In this document: positions 37,091-45,371 of the stretch, one piece after another
How the letters are laid out: every line of letters begins with the position of its first letter
Numbering within the stretch: the first letter of the stretch is position 1
Source of the DNA: Streptomyces sp. NBC_00286
GTDB lineage: Bacteria; Actinomycetota; Actinomycetes; Streptomycetales; Streptomycetaceae
Assembly: GCF_036173125.1 (NCBI RefSeq)
Contig: NZ_CP108054.1
Coordinates: 1,984,001-2,048,000, forward strand
Direction: 5' to 3'
DNA: 64,000 nt
Translations under genes and position numbers: made by a program
Notes under the pieces: model-generated
What the model was told of the DNA's origin: nothing
What the model saw: only the letters and a program-made list of their open reading frames with translations
Database searches by the model: none

Positions 37091-37268
37091 CCGGAGGCAG
37101 GGGGGCCGAGGGCGCACCACCCACCTCCACGCCCCACCCACCCGCAGTGGGCACCCAAACCGCCGGAGGCAACGGGGCCTGGGGGCGCACCACCCACCAC
37201 ACGCCCCACCCACCCACAGTGGGCACCCAACCCGCCGGAGGCAGGAGCCCTGGGGGCGTAGCCCCCAG
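37091..37268. repeat. Tandem 72-bp repeat ending in a hairpin
   Basis: CCGGAGGCA recurs at 37091, 37163 and 37235, exactly 72 bp apart, each followed in the full units by GCGCACCACCCACC and CCCCACCCACCC(G/A)CAGTGGG. The third unit runs into a perfect 8-bp hairpin (CTGGGGGC-GTA-GCCCCCAG, 37250-37268) that could act as the terminator for the LAL gene. The strand is unusually C-rich. Confidence 0.8.
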
Positions 37269-37515
37269 TTTCGGGAAGGGGCGGGGCTGGGGAAAGGAAC
37301 CTTCCGCCGACGGAACCCGGTGCCCCGCAAGTCCGGTCGCGCGAAGGGTGATCGAGGGTAATCCCTCGTCAACTCCCGCAGGGGGTTCCCTAGTTGGGAA
37401 ACAAGGGCCCCCGCTTCTAGCGTGGGACCACGCCCGCAGGCCGTCGCACCGCGCCCCCCCACCCGCTCCCCCTCCCCCCACAGTGCAACCCCCACCGGCA
37501 CTCCTGAGGAGACTC

Positions 37516-38307
37516 ATGTTCGGGCTCACCCTTGCCAAGAAGGCCGTCGCCGTCACCGCGGCGGTCGCCGCCGCCGCGACGACCGGCCTGCTCGGCGCGA
37601 CCACCGCAAGCGCCGCTTCCAACCCCATCGTCGGCGGCACGACGACCACGGCCTCCGCGTACCCGTACGTCATGCAGATCACCGACGCCTCCCAGAACCA
37701 GTTCTGCGGCGGCACCCTCGTACGGGGGAACAAGGTCATCACCGCCGCCCACTGCCTGGTCGGCGAGACCACGAGCAGCATCAGAGTGGTCGGCGGCCGC
37801 ACCTACCGCAACGGCACGAACGGCACCGTGGCCAGAGTCAGCAAGATATGGATCCACCCCGACTACAGATCCGTCACCCGGGGCGACGACGTCGCTGTAC
37901 TCACCCTGTCGACATCGATGCCGTACTCCCCCATCGGCTACGTCTCCTCCTCCGACACCGGCGTCTACGCGACCGGCGCCACCGCCCGCATCGTCGGCTG
38001 GGGCACCACCAGCTCGGGCGGCTCCTCCTCCAACCAGCTGCGCACCGCGACGGTCCCCACCGTCTCGAACTCCTCGTGCTCCTCCGCGTACGGCTCGCGC
38101 TTCATCGCCGGCGACATGGTGTGCGCGGGCTACACACAGGGCGGCGTCGACACCTGCCAGGGCGACAGCGGCGGCCCGTTCGTGATCGGCGGCAGGCTCG
38201 CCGGCATCACGTCTTGGGGCGACGGCTGCGCCGACGCGGGCGTCCCCGGCGTCTACACCCGGCTGACCACCTTCTCCTCGCTGGTCACGACCCAGATCAA
38301 CTCCTGA
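37516..38307 (+). CDS. Secreted trypsin-like serine protease
   Basis: 263 residues. A Sec-type signal peptide ends near residue 33 (GLLGATTASA), followed by a very short propeptide and the mature N-terminus IVGGT, whose free Ile would activate the enzyme. The catalytic triad is intact: His in VITAAHC, Asp in RGDDVAVL and Ser in CQGDSGGPF. The specificity-pocket Asp sits in DTCQGDSGGP, fitting cleavage after Arg/Lys as in Streptomyces trypsin (SGT). Six Cys can form three disulfides. The ATG follows GAGGAG; the frame is open far upstream through repeats but that is not coding. Confidence 0.94.
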   Translation: MFGLTLAKKAVAVTAAVAAAATTGLLGATTASAASNPIVGGTTTTASAYPYVMQITDASQNQFCGGTLVRGNKVITAAHCLVGETTSSIRVVGGRTYRNGTNGTVARVSKIWIHPDYRSVTRGDDVAVLTLSTSMPYSPIGYVSSSDTGVYATGATARIVGWGTTSSGGSSSNQLRTATVPTVSNSSCSSAYGSRFIAGDMVCAGYTQGGVDTCQGDSGGPFVIGGRLAGITSWGDGCADAGVPGVYTRLTTFSSLVTTQINS

Positions 38308-38344
38308 CCAACAGACTCCTGAGTAACCAACTCAGGTAAAGCCA

Positions 38345-38385
38345 GGGGGCGTTGCGAGCCGCCACGAGCGGTTCGCAACGCCCCC
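38345..38385 (+). terminator. Terminator after the protease gene
   Basis: A near-perfect stem (GGGGGCGTTGCGAGCCGC with GCGGTTCGCAACGCCCCC, one mismatch) with a short loop lies 37 bp past the protease stop and 54 bp from the convergent AlkZ-like gene. It likely serves both. Confidence 0.82.
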
Positions 38386-38438
38386 TATCCACGCGCCCGG
38401 ACGCGTCCGGCTTCTGGACCGTACGACCGGCGGCGCCC

Positions 38439-39554
38439 TCACGTGCGTACGAAGGTGTCGAATCGGATGTCGTACGAGGCTGCCGTGCTCAGGATCGACA
38501 GCATCCGCTCCGCCTCCGCGACCACCTCGTCACGCTCGCGCCCGGTGAGGGGGGCGAACAGCTCGATCGTGACCACGGCGCGGTCGCGCGACTCCTCGAG
38601 CTGCCAGATGCCCCGGAGGAAGCCGTCGACGAGAAGCGTGCGGTAGGCCTGATTGCCTTGCCAGTGGCGCCCCTTGTTTTCGGCGGGGACCACGCGGGAG
38701 CGGTCGGCGTGGGAGAGGAGCAGGTTGTCGAACTCGGGCAGGAGGCGGGGTGGGGCCGGGGTGTCCGCGTCCGGGCGGGGGGCGTCCGGGAGGTCGAAGA
38801 GTTCGACGCCGTTCTCGTCGCGGAAGGTGATGAGTTGGGGTCGTAGCCGTTCGAAGGTCTCGCGCAGCCGGGTGAGGCCGGCCCAGGTCTGCATGTCCTT
38901 GACGGAGGCGGGGCCGAAGGCGGCGAGATAGCGCAGCACGGTGTCGTCGGGCGCGGGGGCGGGTTCGGTGGGCCGGCCCAGCCAGTGCTCAGCGGTGGTG
39001 AGCGCGACCTGGCCGCTTCTGCCCCACATGCCGCGCGGGGTGACCTGGACGAGGGGCAGTCGGCAGCGGGCCGCGACGGAGAGGGCGAGCGGGTCGGCGT
39101 CGGGCCACTCGGCGAGCAGCGCCTCACGCAACTGCTTCATGGTGCGCGGCTCGGCCTCGACGAGCTCCCGACTGATCGCGGTGAGCCGGTCCAGGTCGAC
39201 GCCGACGAGGCCTTTGCGGAAGCCGTACAACTCCCGCTCGCGCGCGGCCTGCACCAGCGGCCGCAGTGTGAGGCAGTCGTCGGCGGTGTGCGTGTGGATG
39301 GTAGAGCGCATGGTCACGATGCGTACGACCTCGCGGGCGCCCATCGCCGCCGACAACTCCTCGGGATCGAAGCCCGCGAGGCGGGCGGCGAGCGCGTAGT
39401 ACGGGGGCTTGACGTTCTGCGCCTGGAGGCCGACGAGGTGCTCGACGGCGTCCGTCGCGGCCAGGGCGGCCCGGCGCAGAAGCAACTGCCGGTCGAGGGT
39501 CGCCCGGTTCAGGGCGCGGGCGCTCAGCACGGGGGCGGTCGAGGTCTTCGTCAT
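38439..39554 (-). CDS. AlkZ/YcaQ-type winged-helix DNA glycosylase
   Basis: 371 residues of the HTH_42 (DUF1006) winged-helix family, whose characterised members AlkZ and YcaQ/AlkX remove alkylated or cross-linked bases. The catalytic QxQ motif is present in VGLQAQN (Gln44, Gln46). Other family marks are STIHTHTADD, LPLVQVTPRGMWGRSG and the late LLPEFDNLLLSHADR. Substrates of chromosomal homologues vary; protection against a DNA-alkylating metabolite is plausible but no biosynthesis genes are near. The start at 39554 is the ATG in front of the conserved first helix. Confidence 0.85.
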   Translation of the reverse strand: MTKTSTAPVLSARALNRATLDRQLLLRRAALAATDAVEHLVGLQAQNVKPPYYALAARLAGFDPEELSAAMGAREVVRIVTMRSTIHTHTADDCLTLRPLVQAARERELYGFRKGLVGVDLDRLTAISRELVEAEPRTMKQLREALLAEWPDADPLALSVAARCRLPLVQVTPRGMWGRSGQVALTTAEHWLGRPTEPAPAPDDTVLRYLAAFGPASVKDMQTWAGLTRLRETFERLRPQLITFRDENGVELFDLPDAPRPDADTPAPPRLLPEFDNLLLSHADRSRVVPAENKGRHWQGNQAYRTLLVDGFLRGIWQLEESRDRAVVTIELFAPLTGRERDEVVAEAERMLSILSTAASYDIRFDTFVRT

Positions 39555-39789
39555 GCTTCGCAGGTTAGCGAGGAAGGCGGACAGGTTCTGTCCTCGTATG
39601 GGATCGGATTCCCCGGAATTCCTGGGGATTTCCGGGGGCTTCCCGGGATCAGTCAGACTCGGGGATGGGCCAGACTCGAGGTCAGGCAAGACTCAGAGAT
39701 GAGCAAGTACACCAGAGCCGGTGGAGACAACCGAGCCAGCAGAGACAGCCATTCGATTCGATTTCGACTCGACACGGGAGGCAGCCGCG

Positions 39790-40956
39790 ATGCCGGAGCG
39801 CCGTACCCGCCCCGCACCCGCCGCGAAGAGCAATCGCAAGTCGGTGTGGCGACGCGCCATGACCCCGTCGGGGCCACCGTCCTCGGAACCGCCGACTCCC
39901 CGCACCGCTCCTTCGTCCGCGACTGAGGCGGAGCCGCGCAGCATCGTCCAGGCGGCGCTCTATCGCGACGGCGTACGCGTCTCCACGCCCGAGTCGCTCG
40001 CCGAGACCTACCGTGAGCTGCGCAAGCAGCAGGACGGTATGGCGTGGATAGGGCTGGCCCGTCCGACGGAGGCCGAAATCCTCTCGCTGGCCGACGAGTT
40101 CGACCTCCACCCGCTCGCCGTCGAGGACGCGATGGAGGCCCATCAGCGCCCCAAGCTGGAACGCTACGGCGAGACCCTGTTCGTCGTCCTGCGCGCCGCC
40201 CGCTACCTCGACGCACCCGAGGAGGTCGACTTCGGCGAGCTGCATGTGTTCGTGGGCCCCGACTTCCTGATCACGGTCCGGCACGGCGCGGCCCCCGACC
40301 TCTCGGCCGTACGCCGCCGGATGGAAGAGAGCCCGGAGCTGCTGAAACTGGGCCCCGAAGCAGTCCTCTACGCGATCCTGGACGCGGTGGTCGACGGCTA
40401 CGTCCCGGTCGTCTCCGGCGTCCAGAACGACATCGACGAGATCGAGACCGAGGTCTTCCGCGGCGACCCCGAGGTCTCCCGCCGTATCTACGAACTGTCC
40501 CGCGAAATGGTCGAGTTCCAGCGGGCCACCCGTCCCCTGGTCGGCATGCTGCACGGCCTGATGGCGGGCTTCGCGAAGTACGGCACGGACGAGGAGCTGC
40601 AACGGTATTTGCGAGACGTAGCCGACCACGTCACCCACACCAGTGAACGCGTCGACGGCTTCCGCCAAGCCCTCACCGACATCCTCACGGTGAACGCGAC
40701 GCTGGTCACACAGCAACAGAACGCGGAGATGCGGGCGTTGGCGGAGGCGGGCTTCGAACAGAACGAGGAGATCAAGAAGATCTCGTCGTGGGCGGCGATC
40801 CTGTTCGCCCCGACGCTGGTCGGGACGATCTATGGCATGAACTTCAAGCACATGCCGGAGTTGCACTGGGTACTCGGATACCCGTTCGCGATCGTCCTGA
40901 TGGCGGTCGTCTGCACCAGTCTGTACGTCATCTTCAAGCGGCGGGACTGGCTCTGA
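39790..40956 (+). CDS. corA: CorA-type magnesium/cobalt transporter
   Basis: 388 residues from the ATG at 39790, chosen for the GGGAGG eight bases before it; the frame is open to a GTG at 39721. The N-terminal cytoplasmic funnel domain (VQAALYRDGVRV onwards) is followed by a long stalk helix and two C-terminal membrane helices with the selectivity motif YGMNF between them and a basic tail KRRDW. It carries Mg2+ (or Co2+/Ni2+) across the plasma membrane as a pentamer. The first 45 residues are Pro/Arg-rich and variable in the family. Confidence 0.93.
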   Translation: MPERRTRPAPAAKSNRKSVWRRAMTPSGPPSSEPPTPRTAPSSATEAEPRSIVQAALYRDGVRVSTPESLAETYRELRKQQDGMAWIGLARPTEAEILSLADEFDLHPLAVEDAMEAHQRPKLERYGETLFVVLRAARYLDAPEEVDFGELHVFVGPDFLITVRHGAAPDLSAVRRRMEESPELLKLGPEAVLYAILDAVVDGYVPVVSGVQNDIDEIETEVFRGDPEVSRRIYELSREMVEFQRATRPLVGMLHGLMAGFAKYGTDEELQRYLRDVADHVTHTSERVDGFRQALTDILTVNATLVTQQQNAEMRALAEAGFEQNEEIKKISSWAAILFAPTLVGTIYGMNFKHMPELHWVLGYPFAIVLMAVVCTSLYVIFKRRDWL

Positions 40957-41022
40957 GTAATCGCCGTGAGAGCGGCTGCCCTGAGGGGTGCGAGCCACGG
41001 CCCGCCCCGGCAGCGCAGGCAC

Positions 41023-41199
41023 TCACGCCTGTCGCCCCGTTGGGAGGCGCGACTGGTCGGCATGCTGTCTGCCCAGCAGTTCCGCTGCCTGGCGTTGTAT
41101 GTGCTCTGCGGCCAACTGGGCCTCCGCCACCACATCACCCCGTTCACGCACCAGATCCTCATAGATCGGATGGTGATCACTTTCACTGGAAGTACGCAT
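41023..41199 (-). CDS. Small conserved-looking protein
   Basis: 58 residues starting MRTSSESDHHPIYEDLVRER, then a single amphipathic helix (DVVAEAQLAAEHIQRQAAELL). The HPIY-x-DLVRERGDV pattern resembles small Streptomyces proteins of unknown role. GGAAGGG precedes this ATG; an ATG 17 codons earlier (41250) has no ribosome site. It follows the two-span membrane protein gene on the same strand. Function is unknown. Confidence 0.5.
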   Translation of the reverse strand: MRTSSESDHHPIYEDLVRERGDVVAEAQLAAEHIQRQAAELLGRQHADQSRLPTGRQA

Positions 41200-41279
41200 C
41201 ACAGCACTGACCCTTCCACTGTCGTATTCATTCCGCACACTCGCTGTCATGCCGAACTGGGAGAATTCCCGTAAGGCTG

Positions 41280-41633
41280 TCAGGCCCGGTTGAGCCGGGC
41301 GGCGATGCCATGGCCGAGCAGCAAATAGATGACGGCCGGCAGACCGTAATTGAGGGCAACACGTAGGCCCTCTGTGTCCATCGTGAAAATATCCTGTGCC
41401 CATCCGGACAGCCAGTCCGCCGTTCCGTGCACGAACTCAACAAATGGATTCGCTTGGTTCGCGCCGAGTATGTAGAGCACGATCCACAGGCCGAGCACAC
41501 CGGCCGCGACATCGGCGATCGTGCAGATGGCGAGGGGTGCGCGCCGTGCAGTGGCCTGGTTGCGCGCGGAGCGGTCGGGCCCCGGGGACTGGTCGTAGGT
41601 CTGGTATACGGAAACCGGATCGGTGTTGCTCAC
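41280..41633 (-). CDS. Small membrane protein, two predicted spans
   Basis: 117 residues from a GTG. After a 35-residue hydrophilic N-terminus come two hydrophobic segments, about 38-57 (AGVLGLWIVLYILGA) and 92-110 (LNYGLPAVIYLLLGHG), joined by a loop with FVEFVHGTADWLSGW. No known domain is recognised. No clear ribosome site precedes the GTG. It likely shares a transcript with the small gene just downstream. Confidence 0.6.
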   Translation of the reverse strand: MSNTDPVSVYQTYDQSPGPDRSARNQATARRAPLAICTIADVAAGVLGLWIVLYILGANQANPFVEFVHGTADWLSGWAQDIFTMDTEGLRVALNYGLPAVIYLLLGHGIAARLNRA

Positions 41634-41970
41634 GGGAAAATCCGATCTGACGAGTGTTCTGTCGGCCGGGGGCCCAGGTAGTGAGATTCAGCCTCGGACT
41701 GTGGCCGATTTCTGCCTACCTCTGCGTCATGCAGGCGCCGCCGTGTTACACCGCCATCCACCGCAGGAAAACAGGGCGACCTATTTGGCTGCAGTATTCA
41801 GATATTCACCTCTGGCGCACATTTCCGATGACATGGAAGAAGCCGTCTCCCAGGACCCCCGCTCCGAAGGCCGTTGAGCTCGTCGAAGATGTCCAGGATC
41901 TCCTGGTACCAGCGGCTCATCGGTGCATGGAGAGGCTGGCGTACTGTGGGCGGGGCGGTGAGGGAAGCGG
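41634..41970. other. 337-bp gap with promoters; no firm gene
   Basis: It lies between the divergent small membrane protein and the GAF-ANTAR gene and probably holds both promoters. A 40-codon minus-strand frame from the ATG at 41920 (MSRWYQEILDIFDELNGL) has a plausible amphipathic start but then turns into unlike sequence. I regard it as unproven or a gene remnant. Confidence 0.4.
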
Positions 41971-42672
41971 GTGGTGGCGGTGCAGTGGCGGGAGTACGCC
42001 GAGCAGATGGCTCTGCTCGGGCGGGATCTGCTGGCAAAGGAATCGGTCCAGGAGACGCTGGATGAGATCGTGGCGTCGGCGGTGAAGCTGGTCGACGGCT
42101 GCAGTGCCGCCGGGATCCTCGCAGTGCGCAAGGGCCGGGCCGTGACCCTGGCCGCCTGCGGCGACGTGGTCCAGGAGTCCGACCGCCTGCAGGGCGAGCT
42201 GGGCGAGGGCCCCTGCTTCGATCTTGCCCGCGGGACGGACGGCGAGCGCATATACCGGATCGCGGACCTGAGCCAACCTCAGCCCACCTGGGAACGTTTC
42301 GCCGCGGAGGCCCTCAAGCTGGGCGTGGGCGGCATGACCGGCGTGCTGCTCTACACCGACAACGACGACTTCGGCGCGCTCAACCTGTACGCCCGCCGCC
42401 CCGGAACCTTCAGCGAGGACATCGAAACCGCGGGCTGGCTGCTCGCCTCGCACGCCGCCGTGGCCCTGTCCAGCGCCCGCACCATCGACCAGCTCGAGCA
42501 CGCCATGGAAACCCGGCACGCCATCGGCGAGGCCATGGGCATCCTCATGGAACGCCACCAGCTGAGCGAAGAGGACGCCTTCAACGTGCTGCGCCGCATC
42601 TCCCAGCACCACAACATCAAACTGCGCGACTTGGCCCAGCGGGTGCGGGCCGAACGCAGCGACCCGGCCTGA
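41971..42672 (+). CDS. GAF-ANTAR RNA-binding antiterminator
   Basis: 233 residues. The N-terminal GAF domain (about 20-160: VKLVDGCSAAGILAVRKG, LGEGPCFDLARG, LLYTDNDDFGALNLYA) is joined to an ANTAR domain (about 170-225: ETRHAIGEAMGILMERHQLSEEDAFNVLRRIS). ANTAR proteins bind twin hairpins in leader RNAs and prevent termination. Several GTG codons (41971, 41974, 41980) could start it; the first fits AGGGAAG best. The GAF ligand and the RNA targets are unknown. Confidence 0.9.
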   Translation: MVAVQWREYAEQMALLGRDLLAKESVQETLDEIVASAVKLVDGCSAAGILAVRKGRAVTLAACGDVVQESDRLQGELGEGPCFDLARGTDGERIYRIADLSQPQPTWERFAAEALKLGVGGMTGVLLYTDNDDFGALNLYARRPGTFSEDIETAGWLLASHAAVALSSARTIDQLEHAMETRHAIGEAMGILMERHQLSEEDAFNVLRRISQHHNIKLRDLAQRVRAERSDPA

Positions 42673-42763
42673 TCGTCACGCCTGCCGCTCGGGGGTATGC
42701 GTCTCGGGCCCCGGCCAAGCTCCCGCCCTGTTCAGGACCGCGCTGGTGTGGAGCAGTGGACTG

Positions 42764-42985
42764 CGGAAGCGCAACGCGTCTTCCCAGGCCGAAGTCCTCG
42801 GCCTCGTCGTCGCTGATGACCGCGTAGGTCCCGGCAGGGACCTCGGGTAACGCGGCCACATCCGAAGCCACTGCCAGAAGGTCCTCCTCACTGGCTCCGG
42901 CGAGCAAGAAGACGTAGGGTCCGTCGGCCTCGAACTACCGGCTCTTGGCACCCAGCGGCGGCGCGCCGTAGCCCAAGGCCGACAT
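42764..42985 (-). pseudogene. Small gene interrupted by an in-frame TAG
   Basis: From the ATG at 42985 the frame reads MSALGYGAPPLGAKSR, meets TAG at 42937-42935, and continues in the same frame as FEADGPYVFLLAGASEED and GTYAVISDDEAEDFGLGRRV. The downstream part is strongly protein-like and acidic, and after about 42764 it degenerates into Pro/Arg-rich sequence overlapping the antiterminator gene's 3' side. It also carries a TTA codon. The best reading is a small unknown-function gene killed by one nonsense mutation and with a decayed 3' end. Confidence 0.6.
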
Positions 42986-43137
42986 GGTTCGCCTCCCTCA
43001 GCTCAGATGCACGGCACCGGGCAGATGCGCGATCGGCCCGCGCCGCAGGCAACGGCGGACGGGTCCGCCCTGGCCCGGCGCACATCGGCCGCGCCCCACC
43101 GGGTACTCGCTGATCACCGGCGTACGAGGGGTGGCGA

Positions 43138-43890
43138 GTGGCCATGGCGAGCGACGTCCTCGAACGAGGCGACATCTACTTCGCGTACCGACCCCGAGTC
43201 GAGCAGGAGAAGGTTCACGACATCGAAGACGTCCAGCGCCTCTTCGTGATCCTTCAGCCCTCCGACGGCAACCGCAGCCGCCGGCTGGCCATCGGACGCA
43301 AGCACCTGCCACGGCCGGAGGAACACGAGCGGTTCTGGGGCTTCGTCGACGAGGTGGCCGACCGGCCGGAACCCGTCGAAGCGGAACTGGAGCGGCGGAC
43401 ATACGACACCCAGACGCGCGGCAAGCGGACGCAACCCGAGGCGCGGCCGGCCGGAGAAGGCCGCTACGCGATCGTCCGGCACGGCGACCACACCCATCTC
43501 ACCTACGCACTCGAACTACCGGAACAGCCGGGCGCCGTCCAGCAGGAGCTGACCATCGAACCCGAGGCAAGCTACATTCTCGCGATCAAGAACCCCCTGG
43601 CCGGCGCACCGGCGGGCGCGGGTCTGGCCCCGCAGCAACGGGCCGACCTGCGAGGCCGGGAGCAGGAACGGTTCGGGGGGCGACGGTTCACCAGTGCCGA
43701 TCCCGAACTGCTCGACGAGGAGGGCGTCGAGTTCGTGCTGATCGGCGCCGCCCACGACGTCGAGGAGGAGCTGGACGTCCGGCTCGATGCAGAGGCCGAG
43801 GACGCCGAGTCGGCCGAGATCTTCCGCCGCCTGCGCATGCCGCGCGAGAAGCACCCCACAGAACCACTGACCAAGGGCGAGTGGCGTTAG
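43138..43890 (+). CDS. Conserved hypothetical cytoplasmic protein
   Basis: 250 residues from a GTG six bases after GAGGGG (an ATG two codons later is the alternative). The opening ERGDIYFAYRPRVEQEKVHD and DVQRLFVILQPSDGNRSRRL, then HTHLTYALELPEQPG and YILAIKNPLAGAP, give a compact soluble protein rich in charged residues. No catalytic motif or membrane segment is recognised. It stands alone in a region with several broken genes. Function unknown. Confidence 0.75.
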   Translation: MAMASDVLERGDIYFAYRPRVEQEKVHDIEDVQRLFVILQPSDGNRSRRLAIGRKHLPRPEEHERFWGFVDEVADRPEPVEAELERRTYDTQTRGKRTQPEARPAGEGRYAIVRHGDHTHLTYALELPEQPGAVQQELTIEPEASYILAIKNPLAGAPAGAGLAPQQRADLRGREQERFGGRRFTSADPELLDEEGVEFVLIGAAHDVEEELDVRLDAEAEDAESAEIFRRLRMPREKHPTEPLTKGEWR

Positions 43891-44104
43891 CCGAGCCACC
43901 GCCCCGGCAGCGCTCGCGACGGCGATGCGGCACGTGTTCCACGAGAGGCTGCGGCATGGTCCGTTGCACGCGCCCCGGGTGCGAGCCGGTCCGGACGGCG
44001 GTGCGGTACGAACGAGCAGTCATGCGGCCATCGAACCGGCCGCCCATCGTGGCCGTCGGAACACGCGCTGCGACGGAAGCCGAGGACTTGCGGTCGGCGG
44101 GCTC

Positions 44105-44767
44105 TCACAGGGACCGCAGACGGTCGTCGACCCACTCCCGGGTGAGCTCGGCGGCACGGTCGAGGGCACCGGGTTCCTCGAACCGGTGCGAAGCGCCGGG
44201 CACTTCGCGCACGGCATGCGAAGCTCCCGCCCGCTGGGCGGCCTCCCGGTTCGTCCGCACCGCATCCGGGTCCCGGTCGCCGACGACGAACAGAACGGGT
44301 ACACGGATGCGGTCCGGGACCTCCTCACCCACCAGTTCCGGCTGCCCGTCCCAGGACACCGCCGTCAGCACCCGGTCGGGCAGCTGCGCCGCGGCCATCA
44401 CTGCCGTGGCCGCCTCGGCGCCCGCGGAGAAGAGGATCACCGGCAGTGCCCGGGTTTCGGGCTGTGTCTTCAGCCAGTCCACCGCGGCGATCAGGCGGCG
44501 GCCCAGCATCTCCATGTCAACGCGCTGCCCCCGCACCGCCTCGGCCCGGTGGGCCTCCGTCTCGCTGAACAGGTCCAGCGCCAGCGTGCCGAGGCCGGCC
44601 TGGTGCAGTTCGGCGGCAACCAACCGGATGGCAGGGTTGTGCCGGGAGGTCTGAATGCCGTGCGCGAACAGCACCACGGCCCGGGCCGACTCCGGCAGGA
44701 CGAGATCACCTGGGAGCGTAAGGCGAGCGGCGGGCACCGACACCACGTGGGAGATCACGGACGTCAC
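44105..44767 (-). CDS. Alpha/beta hydrolase (dienelactone-hydrolase-like) with altered nucleophile
   Basis: 220 residues with the alpha/beta-hydrolase plan: oxyanion region LFAHGIQTSRHN, nucleophile region ALPVILFSAGAEAATAVMAAA, acid region LFVVGDRDPDAV and His in PGASHRFEEPGAL. The expected GxSxG elbow is not there. An ungapped reading against the usual family pattern puts Gly where the Ser nucleophile belongs, although the FSAG Ser could serve if the elbow has shifted. It may be a pseudoenzyme. GTG/ATG ambiguity does not affect the motifs. Confidence 0.75.
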   Translation of the reverse strand: MTSVISHVVSVPAARLTLPGDLVLPESARAVVLFAHGIQTSRHNPAIRLVAAELHQAGLGTLALDLFSETEAHRAEAVRGQRVDMEMLGRRLIAAVDWLKTQPETRALPVILFSAGAEAATAVMAAAQLPDRVLTAVSWDGQPELVGEEVPDRIRVPVLFVVGDRDPDAVRTNREAAQRAGASHAVREVPGASHRFEEPGALDRAAELTREWVDDRLRSL

Positions 44768-44893
44768 CTGCTTTCCTCAGCGTTCGGCTGTCGGACTGCG
44801 CAGCCGACTGCGTAGCGGACCTTGTGCCGTGTACCCACCCCTGCGAAGGAAACCTGCCGTGCCTGCCGTTTTCCTGTGGCCCAGAAAAGGCGA

Positions 44894-45192
44894 TGGTGGG
44901 CGAGCCGCCTGTTCCCGTACCTCCCGAGCCGACCCCCGGCCCGCCGGACGCGGCCGTCCCCACCAGGTCCGGTGTTCCGGTGCCCGAACCCCCGCCCGGT
45001 CCGTCGCCCAAACCGCTCCCGGTTCCCCGGCCGCCGGAGCCCGGGCCCGCACCCGAGCCGTCCCCGGCTGCCCGGACATCCGGTACGTGTCCAGTGGTCC
45101 CCGCGCCGACCGTCGGCGGAAACCGGGGATCTTGCCTGATCGCGACCGCCGCACACGACAGCGTGGAACCGGAGGACGGCCGCGGTCCGTGA
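44894..45192 (+). CDS. Possible small proline-rich protein
   Basis: 99 residues from an ATG after AGAAAAGG. The first 60 residues are Pro/Glu/Val-rich (MVGEPPVPVPPEPTPGPP), the rest contain three Cys and a SCLIATAAHD segment. Low complexity of this kind can arise in GC-rich non-coding DNA, so the gene is doubtful, though Pro-rich small proteins do occur in Streptomyces. No domain. Confidence 0.3.
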
Positions 45193-45276
45193 GCGCGGCG
45201 GACGGCCGCGGTCCGTGTACGCGGCGGACGGCCGCGGTCCGTGTACGCGGCGGACTCCAGTGATCCGTGTACGCGC
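45173..45276. repeat. 26-bp tandem repeat, about four copies
   Basis: GGTCCGTG recurs at 45184, 45210 and 45236, with a diverged copy at 45262, an exact 26-bp spacing. Each unit holds GGACGGCCGCGGTCC, a near-palindrome, and GTGTACGCGG. It lies about 100 bp before the DUF2267 fusion gene. Confidence 0.85.
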
Positions 45277-45371
45277 CGGCCTCAGGGGCACTCGTCGCAC
45301 CGGAGTCCCCGGGGGCCGGTGGAGCAAACCGCACCTTCGGGCCGCACTCGACCGCACCTGCGGGAGGCAAC

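Larger units (their letters stand above)
44768..45371. other. 600-bp gap: Pro-rich frame and 26-bp repeats
   Basis: It holds a possible proline-rich ORF (44894-45192) and a 26-bp tandem repeat (45173-45276), listed separately. The rest shows repeated pieces (CCGGTGTTCCGGTGCCCG) and no recognisable gene. Confidence 0.4.

Noticed and set aside
37069..37515. Upstream extension of the serine protease frame by 149 codons
   Set aside because: The extension is translated tandem repeat. The ATG at 37516 has a ribosome site and is followed at once by a normal signal peptide.
42935..42937. TAG read as a recoded amino acid (pyrrolysine)
   Set aside because: No pyl genes or recoding signal are evident and the 3' part of the gene has also decayed, so a nonsense mutation is simpler.
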